From NCBI GenBank assembly GCA_046269235.1, contig JBJZOS010000001.1, positions 558,001 to 622,000 on the forward strand: a stretch of 64,000 nt of DNA, given 5' to 3'. Source of the stretch: Soonwooa sp032078105. Its GTDB lineage: Bacteria > Bacteroidota > Bacteroidia > Flavobacteriales > Weeksellaceae. Positions 35,438 through 44,711 of this stretch are shown here, piece after piece. Under the pieces are notes generated by a model, which was not told the origin of the DNA, made no database searches, and saw only the letters and a list, made by a program, of their open reading frames with translations. The position numbers and the translations under genes were made by a program. Numbering within the stretch: the first letter of the stretch is position 1; the number at the start of each line of letters is the position of its first letter.

Positions 35438-38296
35438 ATGAATACACAGCAGTTTGTGAACCGTCACATAAGCCTGAATGACGCTGATAAAGCGGCAATG
35501 TTAAAAAGAATAGGCGTTGATTCTGTAGAACAACTTATTTCGCAAACCATTCCAGATGCTATTAGACTAGAAAAAAAACTTGATATTTCGGCGCCACTTT
35601 CGGAGTACGAAATGTTATTACATTCTAAAGATTTGGCGTCTCAAAATGCAATGTTTGACAACTACATTGGATTTGGATATTTTAATACAATTTTGCCATC
35701 CGCTATCCAGAGAAATATTTTGGAAAATCCGTCTTGGTACACCGCTTATACGCCTTACCAAGCAGAGATTGCCCAAGGTCGTCTAGAAGCTTTACTTAAT
35801 TTCCAAACAGTTGTTTGCGATTTAACTGGTTTCCAATTGGCTAATGCATCATTATTGGATGAGTCAACCGCTGCTGCTGAGGCGATGCACATGTTCTATA
35901 ACAACAGAACTAAAGATCAAAAGAAAGCCAATGCTAACAAATTTTTTGTTTCGGATTTGGTGCTACCACAAACGATTTCCGTTCTTAAAACTAAAGCAGA
36001 CGGTTTAGAAATTGAACTTATCGTTGGTAATTTCGAGGAACATCAACTTAACGATTCTTATTATGGTGTGCTTTTACAATATCCAGGAAAAAATGGTATT
36101 GTTATCGATTACACAGAAAAGATCGCTGAGTATAAAAACTTAGATCTACAAGTTGTTGTTGCTTGTGATCCAATGGCTTTAGTAAAACTAAAATCACCGG
36201 CTTCTATGGGCGCGGACTGTGCAGTTGGTACAACACAACGTTTTGGTATTCCGATGGGTTATGGAGGTCCACACGCCGCTTTCTTTGCTTGTAAAGAGGA
36301 TTATAAAAGAGATATCCCTGGACGTATTATTGGAGTTTCTCAAGATATGTACGGAAGACGTGCGCTTCGTATGGCGTTACAAACGAGAGAGCAACACATT
36401 AAGAGAGAAAAAGCAACATCTAACATTTGTACAGCGCAGGTATTACTGGCGGTAATGGCTGGTATGTATGCGGTGTATCATGGTCCAAAAGGTTTAGATT
36501 TTATTGCAAATCAAATTCATTACAAAGCTAATGCACTTCGCGATGCGCTTAAAGTTTTGGGTTATGATGTTGTTGCTGAGCCAGTATTTGACACGGTTAA
36601 ATTTAGAATTCATGAGGAAGAGAAAGCATCATTAAAGATGTTGATGCTTGACCAAAAAATTAACCTTAACTATTTCACACAAGGTTTTATTAGTATTTCA
36701 ATCAACGAAACTTCTACGATTGATAAACTTCAAAAATTAGTTGAAGCTTTTGCTAGTTTTAAAGGTAAACAAGCTTACCAATTAGCGTTAAAAGAGGAAA
36801 TCACGATTCCAGCTGATATGCTTAGAAATGATGAAATCCTTAAAGAAGAGGTTTTTAACAAATACCATACAGAGACAGAATTGATGCGTTACATCAAGCG
36901 TCTAGAGCGTAAAGACTTGTCATTGACACATTCGATGATTTCTTTAGGTTCTTGTACAATGAAGTTAAATGCAGCAACACAAATGATTCCTTTATCTTGG
37001 GGAGAATGGGGAAGTGTTCATCCATTTGTACCAAGAGAGCAAGCGGCAGGTTATCAAAAATTAATTAAAGAATTAGAAAAAGATTTAGCAGAAATTACAG
37101 GTTTTGCCGGAACTTCTCTTCAACCAAACTCTGGTGCACAAGGAGAATATGCAGGATTAATGGTAATTCGCGAATATCATAAGTCTAGAGGAGAACTTAA
37201 CAGAAACGTTGTGGTTATTCCTCAATCTGCACACGGTACTAACCCAGCATCGGCTGCAATGGCAGGTATGAAAATCGTTGTTGTTAAAAATTTAGAAAAC
37301 GGAGAAATCGATTTCGAAGATCTAAAAGCTAAAGTAGAGCAACATTCAGAAAACCTTTCTGCAATTATGATTACCTATCCATCGACTTATGGTTTCTTTG
37401 ATAAAAACATAAAAGAAATTACAGATCTTATTCACCAACATGGTGGACAAGTCTATATGGATGGCGCGAACATGAATGCGCAAGTTGGCTACACAAGTCC
37501 AGGTAACATTGGCGCTGACGTTTGCCACCTTAACTTGCACAAAACATTCGCGATTCCTCACGGTGGCGGTGGTCCTGGTGTTGGTCCAATCTGTGTTGCG
37601 GAACACTTAGTACCATTCTTGCCAAGCAACGCAAACATCCAAACCGGTGGTAAAGAAGCTATCGATGCGATTTCTGCGGCACCTTACGGATCAGGTTTAA
37701 TCCTTAACATTTCGTATGCTTACATCAAAATGTTAGGAACTTCAGGTCTTATGAAAGCTACTGAACATGCGATTCTTAACGCTAATTATCTTAAAGAAAT
37801 TCTTGCAGATCACTTCCCAATTTTATACTCAAATGAGAATGGAAGAGTAGCGCACGAGTGTATCGTAGATTTCCGTCAGTTTAAAACTTTAGGAATTGAA
37901 GTGGCAGATGTTGCAAAACGTTTGATGGATTACGGATTCCACGCACCAACAGTTAGTTTCCCAGTGGCTGGAACTTTAATGATTGAACCTACAGAATCTG
38001 AATCTAAGTCAGAAATTGACAGATTTGCTGAAGCTTTAATTTCTATTAAACAAGAGATTGACGAGATCGCAAATGGTGAAGCTGACAAAGAAAATAATGT
38101 CTTGAAAAACGCACCTCACACAGAGCAAGTTATCATTTCTGACGCTTGGGACAAACCTTATGGTCGAGAAAAAGCGGCTTATCCATTAGATTGGGTACGC
38201 GATCACAAATTCTTCGCGACAGTTTCTAGAATTGATGAAGCTTACGGAGACAGAAATTTGGTTTGTACTTGTGAGCCTATCGAAGCTTATATGTAA
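35438..38296 (+). CDS. gcvP: Glycine dehydrogenase (decarboxylating), P protein
   Basis: 952 aa, the fused alpha2-type P protein. N-terminal half: FIGFGYF-like YIGFGYFNTILPSAIQ, ENPSWYTAYTPYQAEIAQGR, GADCAVGTTQRFGIPMGYGG. C-terminal half: SLGSCTMKLNAATQM, QPNSGAQGEYAGL, and the PLP lysine in HLNLHKTFAIPHGGGGPG. It decarboxylates glycine and hands the aminomethyl group to lipoylated GcvH; GcvH and GcvT are not in this window, while E3 (lpdA) is at 13882. I saw no glycine riboswitch upstream. Confidence 0.97.
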   Translation: MNTQQFVNRHISLNDADKAAMLKRIGVDSVEQLISQTIPDAIRLEKKLDISAPLSEYEMLLHSKDLASQNAMFDNYIGFGYFNTILPSAIQRNILENPSWYTAYTPYQAEIAQGRLEALLNFQTVVCDLTGFQLANASLLDESTAAAEAMHMFYNNRTKDQKKANANKFFVSDLVLPQTISVLKTKADGLEIELIVGNFEEHQLNDSYYGVLLQYPGKNGIVIDYTEKIAEYKNLDLQVVVACDPMALVKLKSPASMGADCAVGTTQRFGIPMGYGGPHAAFFACKEDYKRDIPGRIIGVSQDMYGRRALRMALQTREQHIKREKATSNICTAQVLLAVMAGMYAVYHGPKGLDFIANQIHYKANALRDALKVLGYDVVAEPVFDTVKFRIHEEEKASLKMLMLDQKINLNYFTQGFISISINETSTIDKLQKLVEAFASFKGKQAYQLALKEEITIPADMLRNDEILKEEVFNKYHTETELMRYIKRLERKDLSLTHSMISLGSCTMKLNAATQMIPLSWGEWGSVHPFVPREQAAGYQKLIKELEKDLAEITGFAGTSLQPNSGAQGEYAGLMVIREYHKSRGELNRNVVVIPQSAHGTNPASAAMAGMKIVVVKNLENGEIDFEDLKAKVEQHSENLSAIMITYPSTYGFFDKNIKEITDLIHQHGGQVYMDGANMNAQVGYTSPGNIGADVCHLNLHKTFAIPHGGGGPGVGPICVAEHLVPFLPSNANIQTGGKEAIDAISAAPYGSGLILNISYAYIKMLGTSGLMKATEHAILNANYLKEILADHFPILYSNENGRVAHECIVDFRQFKTLGIEVADVAKRLMDYGFHAPTVSFPVAGTLMIEPTESESKSEIDRFAEALISIKQEIDEIANGEADKENNVLKNAPHTEQVIISDAWDKPYGREKAAYPLDWVRDHKFFATVSRIDEAYGDRNLVCTCEPIEAYM

Positions 38297-38330
38297 TTAA
38301 TTTTTCTCAAAGAAAAATTTAGATATTAAC

Positions 38331-38361
38331 AGCAGCAAATTTAGTTTTGCTGCTTTTTTTA
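38331..38361 (+). terminator. Intrinsic terminator after gcvP
   Basis: AGCAGCAAA / TTTGCTGCT stem, 6-nt loop and a T run. Confidence 0.9.
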
Positions 38362-38882
38362 TAATTAAATTTTATGTTTAAAATCAAGTCATCACCTTGA
38401 TGTTGATACGAAAACTTTCACTAGATAAGCTTCTAAAAGATCCACTATTTGGTAGTATTTTACTCTTGAATGTTTCGTTTTTTGCCATTACGGCAACAAT
38501 ATTCAATTTCTTTATAATCTTGTTGTTATTCAGATTGTACAAAGTTTTTATTTAGTTGTCGCGCATTATTTTTTAGTCCGAAATACACCAATTAACTATC
38601 TTAAAAAGAAATACACACTCAACAGAACCCGCAAGAAAACAGATAAAAATAGGAAAGGATTGGGATCTTACATTGACAAACACGAAATGGGAGATTCGAT
38701 TTTTGCTGCCATTTTTTTTATTGGTATTTTTTGTTTTTGTGTTAATTTTTATTGCCTTTGAATAAATAATTATGCTGTGATTAACATATTTTGATAGTAG
38801 GTAAGAAAATTGTAGTTCTGTTTTTAAGACATTTTCTAGTCTTATGAATTTCAATAATTGTTAATCTTAAAAATGTAATGCT
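38362..38882. other. 520-bp region without a clear gene; possible 51-aa membrane ORF
   Basis: No conserved gene is recognised. An ATG ORF at 38400-38555 (+) would encode MLIRKLSLDKLLKDPLFGSI followed by about 25 hydrophobic residues and RLYKVFI, a single-span peptide. A second open frame from about 38557 to 38764, lacking a start, encodes a basic segment (NYLKKKYTLNRTRKKTDKNR) and a hydrophobic end. Either could be a decayed gene. Codon use gives no decision in such AT-rich DNA. Confidence 0.25.
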
Positions 38883-39401
38883 ATGGCAGATTTTCAACCC
38901 AATGCAAGAGGAGATTCTAAAGTGAGAACCCGCAAAAATCTTGTGAAAATGGATATGACGCTCATGGTTGATTTGGGCTTTCTATTGATTTCTTTTTTCA
39001 TGTTTACGACCAATTTTTCCAAACCCAATGTTGTGGATCTTAGCCTTCCTGCTACGACCCAATCGGAAAGAAATGAGATTGATCTTAGCAATTCTATCAC
39101 CTTAATTTTAGGTGAAGGCAACCGTGTTTTTTATCATCAATTGGATCAAAAATCCTTGACTCCCAATCTTCTGAAAGAAGTGTCTTATGATAAATTTGGT
39201 TTAACAAACTTAATAGAAAAAGCCAAAAAAGCAGCTAAGAATCCAAGCATCTTTACCATCATTATTAAACCGACAGATGATGCCAATTACAAAAACTTCG
39301 TTGATGCACTCGACGAAATGGCGCTCACCAAAAGTCAACATTATGGCATCGCAGATATGCGAGAGTGGGAAACCAAAATCTATGATGACAAACTAAAGTA
39401 A
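38883..39401 (+). CDS. exbD: ExbD/TolR-type biopolymer transport protein
   Basis: 172 aa. The cytoplasmic N-terminus is followed by MDMTLMVDLGFLLISFFMFT, a single membrane helix with the conserved proton-path Asp, then the periplasmic domain (VVDLSLPATTQSERNEIDLS, FTIIIKPTDDANYKNFVDAL). ExbD works with ExbB and TonB to energise outer-membrane receptors. No exbB, tonB or second exbD is next to it, so this copy is an orphan and may act with a complex encoded elsewhere. It has its own terminator. Confidence 0.88.
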   Translation: MADFQPNARGDSKVRTRKNLVKMDMTLMVDLGFLLISFFMFTTNFSKPNVVDLSLPATTQSERNEIDLSNSITLILGEGNRVFYHQLDQKSLTPNLLKEVSYDKFGLTNLIEKAKKAAKNPSIFTIIIKPTDDANYKNFVDALDEMALTKSQHYGIADMREWETKIYDDKLK

Positions 39402-39426
39402 CCTTGAGAGATTTCTCAAGGTTTTT
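39400..39426 (+). terminator. Terminator after exbD
   Basis: AACCTTGAGA / TCTCAAGGTT with a 4-nt loop and a T run; the stem begins at the last base of the stop codon. Confidence 0.88.
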
Positions 39427-39513
39427 GTTTTAAAATTGATTTATAAAATAATTCGTCTTGTATTTATTGATAAAAACGTCTTTTTTATATACTTTAGAGC
39501 AAAAATATAATTT

Positions 39514-40011
39514 ATGAAAAAGCTGGTTTCTTTTTTGGCTTTAGTTGCGATAATCGCTTGTAAGAAGACAGACGAAACGACACATAAAAAGACAGATTCT
39601 TTAGAAATAATAGATTCCATTAACGCTGTAAGACAAAAGATTAATGATAGTATCCTGAGCCATAATCGATACAAAGATCTGGAAGGCGAACATGTTTTAA
39701 CGCATAATATGATTAAAGGTCAAGGGAAAATCAGTTTCAAAAAAATAGGTAAAGACCAATACGAAATGGATGGTTTTCAAGAGTCTGGCAAAAATTATAT
39801 TAAAATAAAAGGAGCGGGAGAGATGATTTCTAAAAATAATCTGAGATTCGATGGACGGATAGAACAAAGAATCCAGGATTACGAAAACGGAATGCTCGAT
39901 GTCAGAAGTGGCAAGAAAATCTTTTATACAAAAGATGATGGCAAAAGTTTTAAATTACACGATGCTGTTAACCAAGCGGGTTTTCCGGATCAAATCTATA
40001 TAAAATTTTAA
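39514..40011 (+). CDS. Hypothetical lipoprotein
   Basis: 165 aa. Lipoprotein signal MKKLVSFLALVAIIAC (Cys16) followed by KKTDETTHKKTDS. The remainder (GQGKISFKKIGKDQYEMDG, IKGAGEMISKNNLRFDGRIE) resembles a small beta domain; I do not recognise the family. It precedes the disrupted hydrolase by 3 nt and was probably co-transcribed with it. Confidence 0.65.
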   Translation: MKKLVSFLALVAIIACKKTDETTHKKTDSLEIIDSINAVRQKINDSILSHNRYKDLEGEHVLTHNMIKGQGKISFKKIGKDQYEMDGFQESGKNYIKIKGAGEMISKNNLRFDGRIEQRIQDYENGMLDVRSGKKIFYTKDDGKSFKLHDAVNQAGFPDQIYIKF

Positions 40012-40014
40012 AAA

Positions 40015-40779
40015 ATGCTCAATTACGAAATTTCAGGAAAAGGCAAAGAAACGTTGATTTTACTTCATGGTTTTATGGAGAATTTGACGATTTGGGACGA
40101 TATGGTGCCGAGTTTGTCCGAGGATTTTCAGTTGGTAAAAGTGGATCTTCCTGGATTTGGAAAATCAAAACCTACAGTAGAAATACAAACGATGGAATCC
40201 ATGGCGGAAGATGTTAAAACATTGGTTGAACATTTGGATTTAGAAAAATTCCATCTTTTAGGACATTCTATGGGCGGTTATATCAGTTTGGCTTTTGCTG
40301 AAAAATATCCCGATTTTTTGAAAAGTTTTACTTTGTTTTTCTCAACTTATTTTGAAGATGATGCAGAAAAAAAGAAAATTCGCGAAAAAAGTCTTCGAGT
40401 GATTAAAGAGAATTACCAAGCTTATGCGGCTGCTGGGATACCAAATCTTTTTGGTCCCGAAGCTAGAAAATTAAAAAAAGATAAAATAGAACTTGCCAAG
40501 CAAATTGCTTATTCTGCGGATATAGAAGGTGTTTTGGCTTGTACGAAAGGAATGATCCTTCGTCCTGACCGCAAGTCTGTTTTAGAAAATTTTGACGGCA
40601 AAATCCTATTGTTGGCGGGAAGATTTGATAACGCTGTTAATGCTACAAAGACGATTGCAGAACTTCCAGAACGTGACAATATCAAAGCCTATCTTTTGGA
40701 TTGTTGACACAACGGACATTGGGAAAAACCAAGCATTTGTACCGAGATTATTAATACAGAATTGCTGAATGAAATATAA
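40015..40779 (+). pseudogene. Alpha/beta hydrolase cut by TGA just before the catalytic His
   Basis: The open part (230 codons to 40707) has ILLHGFMENLTIWDDMVPSL (oxyanion loop), the nucleophile elbow LLGHSMGGYISLAF (GHSMG) and the acid strand ILLLAGRFDNAVN. It ends YLLDC-stop at TGA 40705-40707. The same frame continues for 23 more codons, HNGHWEKPSICTEIINTELL..., ending at 40779, which is the normal end with the catalytic His (GHW). A Gly codon (GGA) changed to TGA is the simplest lesion. The protein made would lack its catalytic histidine. The restored end overlaps the next gene's start by 11 nt, as intact operons often do. Confidence 0.85.
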
Positions 40780-41836
40780 TCTCCCGAATATCACCTCGGT
40801 TCGATTTTTTCTAGCCCTGTTGGTGGTTTTGTTTCATGTCATGCAATTTGCTGAAAAACGCGGTTTTCCGAGCAATACAGATTGGGCGATTCTCAACAAA
40901 GGTACAGAAGCTGTTTTTGCATTTTTTTCGTTGAGTGGTTTTTTAATCATCAGAAACCTTTATCTCGAAAAGTTGAATACTGGAAGTGTGTCTATCAAAG
41001 ATTTTTATAAACGAAGAATTTTCAGGATTTTCCCTTTGTATTATGCGGTTCTTATTTTCGGATTGTTGTATTACAATGTCATTTTGCCCTATTTTGGCTT
41101 CGAGATAGAAAGACTTTATTCTTATACTGAAGCGATATTGTTGGGCGGCACTTTTTTCTCTAATATTCTTAAAACCTATCAGCCAGGCGGCATTATAGAA
41201 GTTCTTTGGTCTATTGGTATTGAAGAACAATTTTACATTCTGATTGCCCCTTGTTTTTTAATTTTCTCTAAAAAGAATATTGTTTGGTTACTCGCTGTTT
41301 TTAGTATCGTCTATTTTATATTGTACAACTTTGACGTTATTGAATTTCTGAAGAAGTATGTGATGTATTTTTATTTCTTTTCAATGAGTGGGCTTTTTGC
41401 GATTTTTACCATTCAATATCCGAATTATAAAATCCCGAATTGGATTAAAATATCGATTTACGCTTTTGTATTATTTTACTTTTTTTCGGATTGGATTTTA
41501 GAAAACACGTCAGAATGGATATATCAATTGATAAGTACACTTTTGTTTCCTTTGATGATTATTAGTTTAATAAGTCAACCGATTTCTTTTTTAGAAAATA
41601 AAACATTAAAATACTTCGGAAAAATCTCTTACGGAATCTACATGCTTCATGCCATCGTTATGCAGATTGTAGGATTTATGGTTTTAAAATTTATTCCGTT
41701 TGAGGCGATTAATCCAAATCTATTTATCATTAGTTTTACGTTTGCAAATATAATTTTGACTTTGATATTTGCTCATATTTCCTATCAATATTTTGAAAAA
41801 TTTTTCCTGAAATTAGGACATAAAAAAGAGGATTAA
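40769..41836 (+). CDS. Acyltransferase 3 (OafA/YrhL) family membrane protein
   Basis: 355 aa with about ten membrane helices. N-terminal family motif: ITSVRFFLALLVVLFHVMQF (the conserved R..A...V...H), then GFLIIRNLYLEK, FYKRRIFRIFPLYYAVLIFG (R-x10-P-Y), and WSIGIEEQFYILIAP. These inner-membrane enzymes O-acylate sugars of lipopolysaccharide, capsule or exported glycans. Its start lies inside the end of the hydrolase frame. Its stop lies within a terminator shared with nrnA. Confidence 0.92.
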   Translation: MKYNLPNITSVRFFLALLVVLFHVMQFAEKRGFPSNTDWAILNKGTEAVFAFFSLSGFLIIRNLYLEKLNTGSVSIKDFYKRRIFRIFPLYYAVLIFGLLYYNVILPYFGFEIERLYSYTEAILLGGTFFSNILKTYQPGGIIEVLWSIGIEEQFYILIAPCFLIFSKKNIVWLLAVFSIVYFILYNFDVIEFLKKYVMYFYFFSMSGLFAIFTIQYPNYKIPNWIKISIYAFVLFYFFSDWILENTSEWIYQLISTLLFPLMIISLISQPISFLENKTLKYFGKISYGIYMLHAIVMQIVGFMVLKFIPFEAINPNLFIISFTFANIILTLIFAHISYQYFEKFFLKLGHKKED

Positions 41837-41849
41837 AAATCCTCTTTTT
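41823..41849. terminator. Bidirectional terminator containing both stop codons
   Basis: A perfect 12-bp stem AAAAAGAGGATT / AATCCTCTTTTT with an AAA loop. The stop of the acyltransferase (41834-41836) and of nrnA (41833-41835) both fall at its tip. Confidence 0.92.
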
Positions 41850-42837
41850 CTATTATGTTTTTAAAATCTTCAATCGTGTCTTCAATATTTTTGAGATACT
41901 TGCCGCCTGATGCATTAATGTGTCCGCCACCATTAAAATACTTTCTAGCAAATTGATTGGTGTCAACATCATCTTTAGAACGGAATGAGATTTTTATAAA
42001 ATCTTCATACAAATCTTCCATAAAGAAAGCTGCCATTTTGGTTCCAGCGATGCTTAAACCATAATTTACGAAACCTTCTGTATCGCCTTTTTCGAAGCCG
42101 AGAGATTTTAGCTCTTCCCGTTTTAGCCAAAGTATTGCCACTTTTCCGTCTTTCACCACTTCAATTCTTCCCAATACAAGTGATAAAAGATTTAGCCTAG
42201 AGATGGTGTTGTTGTCCCAAGTATTGCCACTAATTTTTGTAGGATCAGCACCTTTTTCGATGAGGTTGGCAACAATTCGGTGGGTTGTCGCACTTGTAGA
42301 CCGGAATCTAAAACCGCCCGTATCAGTCATTATTCCTGTGTAAAGACATTCTGCGATATCTTGATTAACCGCATTCTCTTCTCCTAAAGCTTCAATAAAA
42401 TGATAAACCATCTGGCACGTTGCTGGGACGCTAGAATCGGAATATACAAAATCAAAATTCTCTGGCATCTGATGATGATCGATAAGAATCTTTTTAGCAT
42501 GCGATTTTCTTACCCATTCTCCAATAACGCCAGCTCGCGCAGTGGCATTATAATCAAGGCAAAATACAACATCTGCATTATATAGAGCTTCTCCCGCTAT
42601 TTTTCGCTTATACTCGCTGATGACAATTTTCTTTGCATCGGGCATCCACTTTAGGAATTTTGGAAAATCATTGGGTGTAAGAACTGTTGCTTCAATACCT
42701 TTGGTTTTTAAAAAATGATAAAGTCCAAGGCTAGAACCCACCGCATCACCGTCAGGATTATGATGCGTTGTGATGACAATGTTGTGGTCTGGTGTTAATA
42801 GTTTTGTGATATCTAAAAGTTCTTGAGGACTAAACAT
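41833..42837 (-). CDS. nrnA: DHH-DHHA1 phosphoesterase (NrnA-like oligoribonuclease / pAp phosphatase)
   Basis: 334 aa. The DHH domain has ITTHHNPDGDAVGSSLGLYH (metal His/Asp), VVFCLDYN, ILIDHHQMPENFDF (the DHH motif) and GIMTDTGGFRF. The DHHA1 domain ends with KYFNGGGHINASGGKY (GGGH substrate motif). NrnA degrades short RNA oligomers and dephosphorylates 3'-phosphoadenosine 5'-phosphate. Convergent with the acyltransferase, divergent from era. Confidence 0.92.
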   Translation of the reverse strand: MFSPQELLDITKLLTPDHNIVITTHHNPDGDAVGSSLGLYHFLKTKGIEATVLTPNDFPKFLKWMPDAKKIVISEYKRKIAGEALYNADVVFCLDYNATARAGVIGEWVRKSHAKKILIDHHQMPENFDFVYSDSSVPATCQMVYHFIEALGEENAVNQDIAECLYTGIMTDTGGFRFRSTSATTHRIVANLIEKGADPTKISGNTWDNNTISRLNLLSLVLGRIEVVKDGKVAILWLKREELKSLGFEKGDTEGFVNYGLSIAGTKMAAFFMEDLYEDFIKISFRSKDDVDTNQFARKYFNGGGHINASGGKYLKNIEDTIEDFKNIIEKEDF

Positions 42838-42945
42838 GTTTTAAAATTCTATTTTTTTTGAAGGCTCAAATGTAAGGAAATTTGATGGGATGTCAGAAGT
42901 CAGATAGGTTTAGAGTTTAAAATTAGAATTTACATTTAATATCCT

Positions 42946-42953
42946 TAACTTTG
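42946..42953 (+). promoter_or_regulatory. Putative -7 element for era
   Basis: TAACTTTG fits TAnnTTTG, 25 nt before the era ATG. No -33 match seen. Confidence 0.5.
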
Positions 42954-42978
42954 CCAATCTTTAAAAGAATTAAATAAA

Positions 42979-43854
42979 ATGCATAGAGCAGGTTTTGTAA
43001 ATATAGTTGGTAAGCCAAATGCCGGGAAATCTACACTTCTTAATCAATTGATGGGAGAGAAGTTGGCGATTGTAACACAAAAGGCACAAACCACTAGACA
43101 TAGAATTTTCGGGATTTATAATGAAGACGATTTACAAATCGTATTCTCTGATACGCCAGGTGTTCTCGATCCTAAATATGGACTTCAGGAGAAGATGATG
43201 GATTTTGTAAAAGAAAGTCTCCAAGATGCCGATGTTTTCCTTTTCATAGTAGACGCAATGGACAAGGAAGAGCCATCAGAATTTTTGGTTGATAAATTAA
43301 ATAAAATTCCGGTTCCTGTTTTATTGTTGTTAAATAAAGTTGATCTTAGTAACCAAGCCGAATTGGAAGCAAAAGTGGAATATTGGCATAACAAAATTCC
43401 GAAAGCGGAAATATTGCCAGTGTCAGCGCTTAAGGCTTATAATACAGAGTATATTCTTCCTAAGTTAAAATCGCTTTTACCAGAAAATCCACCGTATTAC
43501 GATAAGGATCAATTTACAGATAAGTCAGAACGTTTTTTCGTTAATGAATGTATCCGTGAAAAAATCCTTTTGAATTATGATAAAGAAATCCCTTATTCTG
43601 TAGAAGTTGTCACGGAGATTTTCAAAGAAAAAGAAGGCGTTATCTTGATTGACTCAATAATCTATGTTGAACGTGACTCTCAAAAAGGAATTATCATAGG
43701 TCACAAAGGCGATGCAATAAAGAAAGTTGGGACAGAAGCACGTGTTGATTTGGAGAAGTTTTTCGGAAAAAAAATACATCTTAATCTTTTTGTAAAAGTT
43801 AAAAAAGATTGGCGCAAAAACGAACGCGATCTTAAAAATTTCGGGTATAGATAG
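42979..43854 (+). CDS. era: GTPase Era
   Basis: 291 aa. P-loop GKPNAGKS (11-18), switch region TTRHRIFGIY, G3 DTPG (about 58), G4 NKVD (about 119), G5 PVSALKAYN. C-terminal KH domain with GHKGDAIKKVGTEARVDLEK and the closing KVKKDWRKNERDL. Era binds the 3' end of 16S rRNA and helps mature the 30S subunit. Confidence 0.97.
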   Translation: MHRAGFVNIVGKPNAGKSTLLNQLMGEKLAIVTQKAQTTRHRIFGIYNEDDLQIVFSDTPGVLDPKYGLQEKMMDFVKESLQDADVFLFIVDAMDKEEPSEFLVDKLNKIPVPVLLLLNKVDLSNQAELEAKVEYWHNKIPKAEILPVSALKAYNTEYILPKLKSLLPENPPYYDKDQFTDKSERFFVNECIREKILLNYDKEIPYSVEVVTEIFKEKEGVILIDSIIYVERDSQKGIIIGHKGDAIKKVGTEARVDLEKFFGKKIHLNLFVKVKKDWRKNERDLKNFGYR

Positions 43855-43900
43855 GCTTTTTGAAACTTATTTTGTAGATTGACACTAAACATATATAGTA

Positions 43901-44323
43901 ATGAAACTAATTTCTTCCGAAAACAATCCGAGCTTAATAAATATAGCAGCATTAATTTTACGTCTTTTTGCAGGAACTTCGATGTTGTCGCACGGTTACC
44001 CAAAATTAGAAAAACTAATGTCTAATCATGATATACAGTTTATGGATTTTTTAGGACTTGGTCCAATCATCACTTTGGTGCTAGTAGTTCTTGCAGAAGT
44101 TATATGTTCTGTTTTGATAATTTTAGGGCTTTTAACAAGAGTTGCTAGCTTTATTTTAGTAATCACAATGCTAGTTGCCATCTTCGTGGCACATGGTGGC
44201 GATCCGTACGCCGTTAAAGAGATGGCGGTACTTTATTTTGTTATGTATCTTGCCATCCTTCTCATAGGACCTGGCAAGATTTCTATAGATGAATTATTTA
44301 CAAAAAAAGAAATTCGTTACTAA
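43901..44323 (+). CDS. DoxX family membrane protein
   Basis: 140 aa, four membrane helices (NIAALILRLFAGTSMLSHGY, IITLVLVVLAEVICSVLIIL, FILVITMLVAIFVAH, LYFVMYLAILLIGPG). The N-terminal R-x-x-x-G-x-x-x-x-x-H-G pattern is typical of DoxX. Family members are linked to thiosulfate oxidation or redox stress in some bacteria; nothing here specifies a partner. Its last codons form the left arm of the following terminator. Confidence 0.88.
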   Translation: MKLISSENNPSLINIAALILRLFAGTSMLSHGYPKLEKLMSNHDIQFMDFLGLGPIITLVLVVLAEVICSVLIILGLLTRVASFILVITMLVAIFVAHGGDPYAVKEMAVLYFVMYLAILLIGPGKISIDELFTKKEIRY

Positions 44324-44340
44324 CTGGTAACGAATTTTTT
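44309..44340. terminator. Shared terminator between DoxX and a tiny membrane-protein gene
   Basis: AAATTCGTTAC / GTAACGAATTT with a 6-nt loop holding the DoxX stop codon, followed by TTT; the A run on the left allows use on the minus strand. Confidence 0.85.
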
Positions 44341-44491
44341 ATTTCTGGGCACAGCTTCCAAAAATAGCATCGGCGCCATAATAGAAAACGGCTAGCCAAA
44401 CCAGACCTTTCGCGGTAAAAAATATCAAACCACCAATACCAACTCTTTTGAACCAAAGTTTTAGTTTAGAATTTTTGTTCTCGTTTTCCAT
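44339..44491 (-). CDS. Tiny single-span membrane protein (50 aa)
   Basis: A 50-codon ORF: a polar start (MENENKNSKLKLWFKRVGIG) followed by a membrane segment (GLIFFTAKGLVWLAVFYYGA) and DAIFGSCAQK. Small proteins with the KGLxWLA pattern are, as far as I recall, widespread in Bacteroidota, but I cannot name a function. Support: a promoter with TTG and TACATTTG spaced 20 nt apart just upstream, and a shared terminator on the other side. Confidence 0.65.
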   Translation of the reverse strand: MENENKNSKLKLWFKRVGIGGLIFFTAKGLVWLAVFYYGADAIFGSCAQK

Positions 44492-44505
44492 GACAATAAT
44501 TTCTG

Positions 44506-44536
44506 CAAATGTATAAGATGATTTTCATTTAAACAA
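44506..44536 (-). promoter_or_regulatory. Promoter of the tiny membrane-protein gene
   Basis: Minus strand: TTG (44536-44534), 20 nt, TACATTTG (44513-44506); the ATG is 14 nt further on. Confidence 0.7.
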
Positions 44537-44711
44537 TATTATTTAGATTTATTATAAATAATTTAACAAACACTTGTTAGTTTAGGTTTAATCCCATCAT
44601 TATTGAGTTTTTGGCCATTTTATATTTAAGTTTCAGGCTTTCGGGACATGATATTTGTTAGGATTTGAAAATTATTGTCTATCTTTAACATCAGACAAAT
44701 CAAAATAAATA

